The notes beneath the pieces are model-generated. The model was not told where the DNA came from, searched no databases, and saw nothing but the letters and a program-made list of their open reading frames with translations. From JAKIVR01 sp035933635 (GTDB lineage: Archaea > Thermoplasmatota > Thermoplasmata > Lutacidiplasmatales > UBA184), in contig DASYYY010000009.1 in NCBI GenBank assembly GCA_035933635.1, positions 62,001-126,000 on the forward strand: DNA of 64,000 bases, given 5' to 3'. Each line of letters opens with the position of its first letter. The stretch's first letter is position 1. Below, piece after piece: positions 9,801 through 16,845 of this stretch. The position numbers were made by a program, and so were the translations under genes.

Positions 9801-10693
9801 AGGATGCACTGGTCCGGACACGCGGCGCTGAACGCCGGCCGGAACGGCCCGATCCCGGTCGTCGTCGTGTTGAGCGTGATCGAGGCCGAGATCGCCTGCG
9901 CAGAGTCGTTGACGTATACGGTGAGCGAGGTCCCGACGAGCTGGGAGCCGACGAACGTCACCTGGATCGGCACCCCGCCGTTCAGGCCGGCCGCGATGGG
10001 CGTGCCGTTGCTGGCGTTGAACAGGTCGTACTCGCACGAGTAGTTGCCGTTCCAGGTGAGCGATTGGCCTTGGCACGACGAGGGGCTCACATTGCCGTGG
10101 AGCGAGAGCAGCCGAGCGACCGCGTAGTAGCTGTTGATGCGCAGGTCGGGCGTGAAGGCGATCTGGAAGTACGACTGGCGGTCCCAGGAGTTCGGGTCGC
10201 CCGTGACGACCTCTCCGACGTAGAAGTCGGTGTAGAGCGATTGCGTCCCCGGCGCAATGTCGTCCGGGAGGGTGACGGGGATCGTCCAGCGGAGCGCGGA
10301 GCCCGCGACCGCGGAGGAGTAGGTCGCGTGGATCTCGTCGTGGAACGGCTGCCCGCTGGCCCCGTCCAGGATCAGGCACGGCGTCTGGTGACCGTAGGAG
10401 GGGAACGGGTAGGCCAGGTCGTAGCTGGCGGCGACGGCGAAGGACTCGGGCGGGTAGTTGGTGCAACTGATCGCCGAGGGGTGGACCGGGGCCCGGACCG
10501 GCGGGGCCGCATGGCCCGCCACGGAGGAGTGCAGGCCTAGCGGTGCGCCCCGCGCAGGGGCCGTTGAAACGAGCGACCCGACGGTGAACGAGGAGACGAG
10601 CAGGACGGTGAGCAGCGCGAGCGGGAGGGCGAGCCGGCGGAGATGCCCGCGGCTGTTCGCCGGAGCCCGTCGCATCGCCCTTTCACGCCCCAT
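6857..10693 (-). CDS. Surface protein with seven Cys-pair repeats and a PKD domain
   Basis: 1278 residues from ATG 10693 (a second ATG lies at 10675). The frame is open much further upstream, but that part has no secreted-protein character and overlaps the small gene at 10696-10950. The signal helix is near residues 17-40. The region to about 540 is an unrecognised Cys-containing ectodomain. Residues about 546-1104 hold seven tandem repeats resembling divergent InlB-type B-repeats, each with a fixed cysteine pair. A PKD domain follows (TYDWTFGDG) near 1125-1190, then a transmembrane helix near 1198-1224 and an acidic Pro-rich cytoplasmic tail. It starts 2 nt after the small membrane gene and its stop overlaps the next gene by 4 nt, so it is operonic. 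A structural cell-envelope role is inferred. Confidence 0.88.
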   Translation of the reverse strand: MGRERAMRRAPANSRGHLRRLALPLALLTVLLVSSFTVGSLVSTAPARGAPLGLHSSVAGHAAPPVRAPVHPSAISCTNYPPESFAVAASYDLAYPFPSYGHQTPCLILDGASGQPFHDEIHATYSSAVAGSALRWTIPVTLPDDIAPGTQSLYTDFYVGEVVTGDPNSWDRQSYFQIAFTPDLRINSYYAVARLLSLHGNVSPSSCQGQSLTWNGNYSCEYDLFNASNGTPIAAGLNGGVPIQVTFVGSQLVGTSLTVYVNDSAQAISASITLNTTTTGIGPFRPAFSAACPDQCILNWTFPFGIGFGADLCYYGGCSSYSQSALNATTPATIGPALFYTGGAYTGEYRILAPESASGACSLAKNQQGNPVVVPCPTGPIYGYYPVLSFNGTELNLGTEYSYTTEDFGGAQREFQAVGGLTDDIPFWLDQLVNSSRAGFLDPGATLNVTVRAQVLGTVPSGAVYLWYTLPNGSVDNLSMNRWGGGPSNAHYSLTIPGSGGNGIISYRVWATDTAGATIADPSPYERALTVQRTGIPRFTVHFSVNAGDCGGILYNGTLFQNNTFGTFLAGNYSIQAVECYPWVFGYFASTRGITTPNNYAGFSLLTANGTVTGDWFYIRPNDTLTVQSSTGCGTIVVNGTSSSSTATLSLLDWKNYSISARPCSLFSFSGWSVSNAHNLSILGDVLTLKGNGTLTANFIGTSSSALLEFLTLPSTCGGVLLRGVGYTNNESVALATGTPYPIEQDPCAHYGFSSFTTTSGVTVSGGEITITNPGSVTENMYSLTELTLHTNPTFCGDILLDGKVYRDATVLNLSPNSTHSIYAQACAGYYFTGFLTTGAGVHLAGNNLTLNGSGTITAEFQKGTHPKEYVGFLTNPTDCGEVVFGSVPYFDSQYTNASPLTSWTVSAIACQGFGFVGWQTSGGITIWGSTAYVNGSGSIDAIFHNLAPLYLYTQPSGCGNITVNGRTFSNGAIVYLPINHAVPISAVACPGYGFAAWHNTSDALLGGGRVSLQGTSVVTAVFVLLHYAILFLVSPATCGGIQFGPEELFNNTTRFLTDGLYPIASQPCAGDFLESWNVTGELNVVGGNLSVGGAGTVMAVYGPTPPSLSLSAPVSTYANAAVEFVAAIAVPVPPYTYTYDWTFGDGTSATTPANFTSHQYAHPGLYHVHVLVHDPYGRIASANATVQVTTAPLLSGFTFTLIDGVLVGVVLAVLVAVVLASRWGRGGRTTTSSGTSIRSWSPPPSGEDGAAIPNVDDPDALPLDAPPAEPSNFEETV
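7381..9055 (-). repeat. Seven ~70-residue tandem protein repeats with a conserved Cys pair
   Basis: Protein-level repeats in the 1278-residue surface protein. Each starts around [ST]xCGxI and has a second cysteine exactly 30 or 31 residues later, in contexts such as QACAGYYF, IACQGFGF, VACPGYGF and QPCAGDF. It then ends in a GxGTI.A.F-like strand. The spacing is 31 in five copies and 30 in the first and last. The regular spacing points to one disulfide per repeat, closing each beta-domain outside the cell. Confidence 0.85.
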
Positions 10694-10695
10694 CC

Positions 10696-10950
10696 CTACG
10701 GGCCCCGCTCTCGAGGGGGGTGGAATATCTCGAAGCTGGGCATATCCTTGAGCCCCTCGCTCCGTCGACGCTTGCCCCCGGGCCCCTCGGTGTTCTCGTA
10801 CCACGCCTCGTAGGCGTAGACGGCGAGCGCGCCCCCGGCCACCGTGAGGACGAACGGCAGGACCAGGATCGGACCGGAATGGCCGATCGCCGAGGGGACC
10901 TTGCCCGAGACCCCGAGCCCCAGGTAGATCCCTCCGAGGAAGAGCAGCAC
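10696..10950 (-). CDS. Small two-helix membrane protein, 5' end uncertain
   Basis: Two hydrophobic helices (LLFLGGIYLGLG, then LVLPFVLTVAGGALAVYAYEAW) and a basic tail (GPGGKRRRSEGLKD). It lies between the membrane AAA+ gene and the Cys-repeat surface gene, 2 nt before the latter. The only standard in-frame start is GTG 10950, which would begin inside the first helix. The same frame stays open to 11145 and would add a Pro/Gly-rich stretch and the residues SSWLALLILG that complete a proper first helix. The real start may therefore be a non-standard codon upstream, or the region holds an error. Function is unknown; a small partner of the ATPase is possible but inferred from position alone. Confidence 0.65.
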   Translation of the reverse strand: MLLFLGGIYLGLGVSGKVPSAIGHSGPILVLPFVLTVAGGALAVYAYEAWYENTEGPGGKRRRSEGLKDMPSFEIFHPPRERGP

Positions 10951-11151
10951 GCCCAGGATGAGCAGCGCCAGCCAGCTCGAGGCGTCGAGCCGGGCGGCGA
11001 GACCCGTCGGTCCCAGGTTCGGGCCGGGCGGACCCCCGGCCAGCGGCTCGATCGGCGTAGGGCATTCCGGAGCCGCGGGAAGGGATACCGTTGCGCCCCG
11101 TGGCGGGGGTGCTCCCCCGCTCCCGTTCGCCCGATGCCCCCCCGGTTACCG

Positions 11152-14100
11152 TCAGTTCCGCGTCCCATACGTGCGGATGAACTCCTCGGCCCACGCGAGC
11201 GTCTCGGGGGTGATCGAGGACTTGGTCTTCGTCACCGCGGCCACGAGGTTGTCCATTCGGATACCGACGACGTTCGCCTTCGGCTCGGGCTTGCCCGGCG
11301 CCACGGCGCCCGTGGAGAAGAGCCCCCCGACCGCCCCTGCGCTCGGCGAGGCGGCGACCTCGGTCACCAGCTGCTCGCGCAGCGCGATGAGCTTGGCCTC
11401 GTCCACGCAGTTGGCGATATCGGCGCCGCTGAACCCGTCGGTCCGACGGGCCAGGTCACCGAAGTCGACGGCCCCCTCGACGGGGACCCCCTTGAGGTGG
11501 ATCCGGAAGATGTCCTGGCGTGCCTGGATGTCCGGCGGTGGCACGTAGAAGATCTTGTCGAACCGGCCCGGACGCAACAGCGCCGGGTCGAGCGTCTGCG
11601 GACGGTTCGTCGTCGCGATGATGATCACCTTGTCCTTGGGGCGCAGCCCGTCCATCTCCGTCAGGAACTGGCTGACCGCCCGCGAGACCTCGGGCGTTCG
11701 CATCGAGTCCTTGGAAGCGAGCGCGTCGATCTCATCGAAGAAGACGATCGACGGGGCGTTCTCACGCGCCCGGTAGAGCACGTCACGGACGGCCGCCTCC
11801 GACTGCCCGGCGAGCGCGCTGACCAGTTCCGGCCCGCTGACGATCTGCATCGGGACGTTGAGCTCGTTGGCGGCGGCGCGCATCACGTGGGTCTTGCCGC
11901 AGCCCGGTGGACCGAACAGCAGGATGCCCCGGCCGCTCTTGATCTTGTAGCTCTCCATCAGCTCGGGGCGGGTGAGCGGGAGCTCGACGTACTCCCGGAT
12001 CGCCTGCTTGATGTCGGTCAGGCCGCCGACATCGTCCCAGTGCACCACGATCTTGCGCTCCATGCGCTGGGTCTGGTGCATCTTGCGCTCGTAATCGAGC
12101 TTCATCGTCTCGTAGTCGCTGATCATCCGGAGCGAGATCGACGGCTTGATCCGGGGCATGACCTGCTGGAAGTCGTCCATCGCGATCTTGCTGTCGACGC
12201 CGGTCATCATCGAGCGCCGGACCGCGATCGTCGCGGCCTCACGCACGAGGTTGGCCAGGTCGGCGCCGCTGAACCGCTCGGTCTTCTTGGCGATCTCGGC
12301 GAGATCGATGTCCCCCGCGACGGGCCGTCCGGCGAGGTGGACGTGGGCGATCTCCATCCGCTCGTTGAAGTCCGGCGGCGGCACGTAGATGATCTTGTCG
12401 AGCCGGCCCGGACGCATCAGCGCCGGGTCGATCAGGTCGGGCTTGTTGGTCGAGCCGATGACGATGACGCCCGCGCTCTTGTCGATACCGTCCATCTCCG
12501 ACAGCAGGATCGACAGGATACGGGGCGTGACATCGTCGGCGGTGTACATGTCGCGGCGCTTGGCGACCGCGTCGATCTCATCCATGAACAGGATGCACGG
12601 CGCGCGCTCGCGGGCGGTGCGCAACAGGTCGGCGACCCGGTTCTCGGACTCGCCGTACCACTTGCTCATCAAATCCGAGCACTTGATCGAGATCATCTCG
12701 ACGCCGAGCTCGCTGGCCAGCGCCTTCATCAGCATGGTCTTGCCGCAGCCGGGCGGGCCGAACAGCAGGAGCCCCTTGGGCGGCTCGAGCCGGAAGCGCG
12801 TGGTGACGTCCTTGCGCATCAGCGGGATGATCATCGACTCCTTGATGTCGGCCTTCACGTCGTGGAGACCGCCGACCATCTCGAAGGTGGTCTTCTGCAG
12901 CCCCTTCATCTCGGCGACCCGCGTACCGACGCTCGTCGCACCGAGACGGCTCGTGAAGTAGCTCTCGAAGACGTCGCGGAGCACGAGCGAGCCGGCGACC
13001 GCCGTGATCATCGCCGGGACGAACAGGACCGCCGCGACGATCCAGAGGCTGGTGTAATTGAACGCCATCATCCCGACGACGGTGACGCCGGTGAGGACCG
13101 CCCCGGCGACGACCGAGGAGCGGTAGACGTTCATGCTGGTCTGGTGCTCGCGGTCCTTCAGCGAGTAGGTGACGAACCAGGCGGCGAAGCACCAGGCGCC
13201 GATCTGCGCGAGCGGGATGGCGAGCTGTCCGATGCCTCCGGTGCCCTGGCCCAGGACGGTGAAGTCCGGGTTGAGCAGGTTGGCGTAGGCGCTCCCGATC
13301 GAGTTCAGCGTGAAGTAGGGGATCGGCAGCGAGGGCAACAGCGCCGCCGAGTGGCCGGCGACCAGCGTGTGGGCACCGCTCCCGCCGGGTCCGACCAGGT
13401 AGCCGAACAGCGGCAGGTTGCCGAGCGTGACGAACAGGCTGATGAGCAGCCCGCCGGCGACGGCGACGGCCAGACCGAGGTAGAGCGAGAAGATCAGCGC
13501 CATGAACACCGGGACCGCGAACGACAGTCCTACCGGCGCCAGGAACAGCATCAGCAGGCTCCCGAGCGCGAACCGCCAGTCCACGAGCCCCGCGTAGAGG
13601 ATCGGGAGCGCTGCGAACAGGAACACGAGCCCGAGCGCACCGCTCTGGTAGGCGACCTCGGGCACGACAAGCAGCGTGAGCACGAGCAGCGCGAGCTGCG
13701 GGTACTTCCAGGCGATGAGCATCACGGCCGGGACGATGACGAAGACGACGTACGGCCACGGGTAGAAGGGGAACAGGAACCCCCCGAAGGCCGCCGCGGC
13801 GCCCATCAGGCCCACGACGAGGTTGCGCGGGTCCTTGGTCTGCTGGCGCACCCACCGCTCGAGCGGGATGCCCCAGAGGACGCTCGCGATGACGAGCACC
13901 GCGCCGAGGATGGCCATGAACAGGAACAGCCCGTCGTAGCTCCAGTTCGGTACCGGCTGGAGGTACTGCTGGCCGATGGCGACGGCGCCGGGGCCGGTCG
14001 GCCCGCCCGGGGAGATCGAGGCGTGCGTGGCGTCGGCGGCGGCATCGAGCGTGAGGTAGGACAGCGAGCTGTAGATCCCTCCGGGGAGGTCGCTCTTGAC

Positions 14101-14847
14101 GACGGTGAAGGTCATCAGCACCTGCTGGTTGACCGACAGCCAGCCGATCTTGCCCTGGATGGTGCCGAAGAGCGCCGCCGCGATCGGCGACTGGGTCTGG
14201 CGCTCGTTGGCCGGCTCGCTCGAGATCGAGTAGAACGTCAGCGTGGTGATGTCGGTGGTGGAGTTGTACTGGATGTTCGAGACGTTGTCCTTGATGTAGA
14301 CCTGGTCCCCGACCGAGACCGAGTTCTTGCTCAGTTCCACGACGTGGACGGCCGGATTGCCCGACCAGATCTGCGCGCCGGAGCTCGTCAGGAACTGCGC
14401 GGCGGTCTGGGTGTGGGTCGTGCCGATGTAGTTGTCCTGCCAGGCGATGTAGAGACCGGCGCCGGTGGCGAACAGGATCACCCCGGCGACCAAGAGCGCG
14501 AGGAACGTCCGCCGGCCGGGCCGACCGGAGGACGGGATCAGGCCGCCCTTGGCGGGCGGGCGGCGGGCCCCCTGGCGCGCCGGTGGGCGGGCGCCTGCCG
14601 GACGGACGGCGGTGGCCGGCCGACGGGCCGGTTGGATCGCCTTCGTTCCGGTGGCGGCCGCGGGACGGACCGGAGCGGCCGGGCGGGGCGTGGTGGGGGC
14701 GACGGCGCCGGCCGGTGGCGCCGAGGCCGCCGGGCGGGCGGCCGGCGTGGCCGGTGCGGCCGCGGCCTTAGAGGCGGGGCTCGCGGGCGGGGCCTGCGGG
14801 CTCGTCGCCGGGGTCGTACGCTTGGGGGGGATCACGTCTCCGCTCAT
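11152..14847 (-). CDS. Polytopic membrane protein with tandem Cdc48-like AAA+ ATPase domains
   Basis: 1231 residues. Order: Ala/Pro-rich basic N-terminus (1-112), one transmembrane helix (about 113-135), an extracytoplasmic domain with NxS/T sequons (136-300), a run of about ten hydrophobic helices (305-625), then two AAA+ modules in the cytoplasm. D1 has Walker A GPPGCGKT near 697, Walker B ILFMDEIDAV near 754 and RPGRLDK near 812. D2 has GPPGCGKT near 980, IVFFDEIDAL near 1035 and RPGRFDK. The linker HWDDVGGLTDIKQAI is typical of the Cdc48/VAT family. The usual Cdc48 N-domain is absent and the membrane part takes its place. A strong Shine-Dalgarno (GGAGGAAAGG) precedes the ATG. By family it should use ATP to unfold or extract proteins, here at the membrane. 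The flanking surface-protein genes suggest substrates or partners (inference). Confidence 0.93.
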   Translation of the reverse strand: MSGDVIPPKRTTPATSPQAPPASPASKAAAAPATPAARPAASAPPAGAVAPTTPRPAAPVRPAAATGTKAIQPARRPATAVRPAGARPPARQGARRPPAKGGLIPSSGRPGRRTFLALLVAGVILFATGAGLYIAWQDNYIGTTHTQTAAQFLTSSGAQIWSGNPAVHVVELSKNSVSVGDQVYIKDNVSNIQYNSTTDITTLTFYSISSEPANERQTQSPIAAALFGTIQGKIGWLSVNQQVLMTFTVVKSDLPGGIYSSLSYLTLDAAADATHASISPGGPTGPGAVAIGQQYLQPVPNWSYDGLFLFMAILGAVLVIASVLWGIPLERWVRQQTKDPRNLVVGLMGAAAAFGGFLFPFYPWPYVVFVIVPAVMLIAWKYPQLALLVLTLLVVPEVAYQSGALGLVFLFAALPILYAGLVDWRFALGSLLMLFLAPVGLSFAVPVFMALIFSLYLGLAVAVAGGLLISLFVTLGNLPLFGYLVGPGGSGAHTLVAGHSAALLPSLPIPYFTLNSIGSAYANLLNPDFTVLGQGTGGIGQLAIPLAQIGAWCFAAWFVTYSLKDREHQTSMNVYRSSVVAGAVLTGVTVVGMMAFNYTSLWIVAAVLFVPAMITAVAGSLVLRDVFESYFTSRLGATSVGTRVAEMKGLQKTTFEMVGGLHDVKADIKESMIIPLMRKDVTTRFRLEPPKGLLLFGPPGCGKTMLMKALASELGVEMISIKCSDLMSKWYGESENRVADLLRTARERAPCILFMDEIDAVAKRRDMYTADDVTPRILSILLSEMDGIDKSAGVIVIGSTNKPDLIDPALMRPGRLDKIIYVPPPDFNERMEIAHVHLAGRPVAGDIDLAEIAKKTERFSGADLANLVREAATIAVRRSMMTGVDSKIAMDDFQQVMPRIKPSISLRMISDYETMKLDYERKMHQTQRMERKIVVHWDDVGGLTDIKQAIREYVELPLTRPELMESYKIKSGRGILLFGPPGCGKTHVMRAAANELNVPMQIVSGPELVSALAGQSEAAVRDVLYRARENAPSIVFFDEIDALASKDSMRTPEVSRAVSQFLTEMDGLRPKDKVIIIATTNRPQTLDPALLRPGRFDKIFYVPPPDIQARQDIFRIHLKGVPVEGAVDFGDLARRTDGFSGADIANCVDEAKLIALREQLVTEVAASPSAGAVGGLFSTGAVAPGKPEPKANVVGIRMDNLVAAVTKTKSSITPETLAWAEEFIRTYGTRN

Positions 14848-14877
14848 GGCTCTCTTCCTTTCCTCCGGTGGATCTTC

Positions 14878-16845
14878 CTACAGGGTGATGCGGCGCTGCT
14901 CTTCCTCGATGCGCTTGCGGCGTTCGGCGAACCACATCGCGACGAACGGCACCGAGACCGCGGCGGCCGCGAGGCCGACGAGCGCGGGCACGGGCACGGC
15001 CGGCAGCGCCGAGGTCGAGCTCTCCTCGACCGGGCCGCTCGCGACGTAGAACGTGACGGTGAAGGGCGTCTGGTTGGAGACGACGACGGTGGTCGACCAG
15101 CTACGATTGAACGCGCTGACGCTCAACAGGTACGGACCGAACCCGAGCGTCAACAGCTGCGTCGTCCCCGGCACGCTCGCCGCCCCGAAGCCGAGCGGCG
15201 TGCCGTAGGAGCTCTCCTGCCAGGAGGCGTTCGAGATCGTGTACTGCAGCGCGGGCACCAGTCCCGTGCCGGCCACGTCCAGCGCCTCGAAGAAGAAGAT
15301 CGATCGTCCGGGCGTGAAGATCCCCGGCGGCGAGTGCGTCGCCGAGTAGGTGAAGTTCTGGCTGAAGACCGGATTGCCGAACAGGTCCTTGGCGCTGGCG
15401 AACCACGTCAGCGACGCGCCCGGCGGCAGCCCCGGGATCATGACGTAGGTGGTGTTGGGGTTGTACTGCTGCATCGGGAGCACGCCGGAGCGGCTCCCCA
15501 AGCCGTCGTGGAAGACGAAGTTGACCTGCGCGCTCGAGATCGTGACGTTCTGCAGCGGCTCGTGGAGGGTGACGTTGACCGGTTGCCCGGCCGGAATGGT
15601 GCCCGAAGCCGGCGGCAACACCTGCGGCACGGTGGTGAGGATGAGGTTGGAGAGCAGTCCGCCGTGGGCGTTGTTCCAGCCGCCGGCGCTCGACCAGTTC
15701 AGCCAGTAGTTGGGGCTGTAGATGCGGTCGATGGCCCCGCCCTGCCAGGGTAGCCAGGCGGTGACGTTGAACTCGACCGAATCGTTCGGGTACGGCCCGA
15801 TCGGATAGTTCAGGGTCACGGTCGTGGCGTTGGCCGGGCCGAAGTACTCGCTGCCGGTGCTGCCGAACAACAGGCCGCTGCGGTTCGTGTAGTAGGTCCA
15901 GTAGAGCTGCGCGGCGGGGATCGTCCCTACGACCAGCCCCGGCGGGGCGATGTCGGTCAGGCTGATCTGGAGCTTCTGGTCGCGGTTGGGGGAGTTCGGC
16001 GGCGTGGTGAGCACGTCGGGGGTGGTGTGGATCTGGACGCTGGATGCGAAGTCCGGTGAGACCCACGGTCCCTGCACGAAGAAGATCCACGTCGCCTCGT
16101 CGCAGGTACCGGTGTAGCAGTACTCGGGAAGCTCGTTGGCGCCCGACGCCGAGAAGATCTGCGCCGGGATCGAGTTCAATCCCTGGACCGAGACGTTGAA
16201 GTTGACCGTGTCGCCCGGCCAGAAGTAGCGGTCGTCATCGAAGAAGAACGAGGCGCTGTAGTTCTTCTGCGGGTTGATCCACATCGGCCGGGTCGTCGTC
16301 GGGTTCGGGCCGTAGCCGGGGATCTGGGCCGAGTAGTTCTGTACCGGCCACTCCGAGCCCCAGATCGTCACGTTCGCGTAGAGCAGCGGGACGTGGTCGA
16401 TCGTTGAGATGTTCATCCAGAAGCCCGTGGCGTACTCGGGGATCTGGTTGGTCGCCGGGACCGTCGAGAAGGGGATCGCCCCGACGAACGGGATGCTGAA
16501 GGAGATGTTGATGTCGTTGAAGAACAGCGGCGAGCTCCAACCGGGCTTGACCCCGGCGGGCAGGGCCGTGGGTGCCCGGGCGGTGCTGGACGCCGCGGAT
16601 GCGGCGGTCCGGGCGGGAGCGGTCGTGCGGCCCGACGCGGCAGTAGCGGTGGGGTCCAGAACGGTACGGGTGGAGTGCGAGACGGCGGGCGGCACCGCCG
16701 AGGGGAATCCGTGGAGCGCGACGTCACCGCCGATGCCGCGCGGCGCCGCCGCGGTCGTCGCGGGCTGGGCCAGCGCGGCCGCGGGCAACGTCGTCAACAG
16801 GAGCGCGGCCAGTCCCAACAGGAGCACGGATCGCATCGTCCTCAC
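14878..16845 (-). CDS. Single-pass surface protein with charged ...RRITL tail
   Basis: 655 residues from GTG 16845, which overlaps the upstream stop (GTGA); ATG 16836 is an alternative. The signal helix (SVLLLGLAALLLTTLPAAALA) is at the very N-terminus. The ectodomain is beta-rich with many NxS/T sequons and no recognised enzyme motif. A transmembrane helix near 615-637 is followed by a short cytoplasmic tail, ERRKRIEEEQRRITL. It resembles the product of the gene just upstream in layout and tail. It sits 30 nt before the membrane AAA+ gene, so co-expression is likely. Its function is not recognisable; it may be a receptor, scaffold or client of the ATPase. Confidence 0.85.
   Translation of the reverse strand: MRTMRSVLLLGLAALLLTTLPAAALAQPATTAAAPRGIGGDVALHGFPSAVPPAVSHSTRTVLDPTATAASGRTTAPARTAASAASSTARAPTALPAGVKPGWSSPLFFNDINISFSIPFVGAIPFSTVPATNQIPEYATGFWMNISTIDHVPLLYANVTIWGSEWPVQNYSAQIPGYGPNPTTTRPMWINPQKNYSASFFFDDDRYFWPGDTVNFNVSVQGLNSIPAQIFSASGANELPEYCYTGTCDEATWIFFVQGPWVSPDFASSVQIHTTPDVLTTPPNSPNRDQKLQISLTDIAPPGLVVGTIPAAQLYWTYYTNRSGLLFGSTGSEYFGPANATTVTLNYPIGPYPNDSVEFNVTAWLPWQGGAIDRIYSPNYWLNWSSAGGWNNAHGGLLSNLILTTVPQVLPPASGTIPAGQPVNVTLHEPLQNVTISSAQVNFVFHDGLGSRSGVLPMQQYNPNTTYVMIPGLPPGASLTWFASAKDLFGNPVFSQNFTYSATHSPPGIFTPGRSIFFFEALDVAGTGLVPALQYTISNASWQESSYGTPLGFGAASVPGTTQLLTLGFGPYLLSVSAFNRSWSTTVVVSNQTPFTVTFYVASGPVEESSTSALPAVPVPALVGLAAAAVSVPFVAMWFAERRKRIEEEQRRITL

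Noticed and set aside
10694..11194. N-terminal extension of the Cys-repeat surface protein up to 11194
   Set aside because: The extra residues are Arg/Gly/Pro-rich without export features and overlap the small membrane gene; ATG 10693 gives a proper signal peptide.
10720..15753. A 1677-codon plus-strand open frame
   Set aside because: It is a mirror of the membrane AAA+ and adjoining genes, with an Arg/Asp/His-heavy composition typical of antisense shadows.
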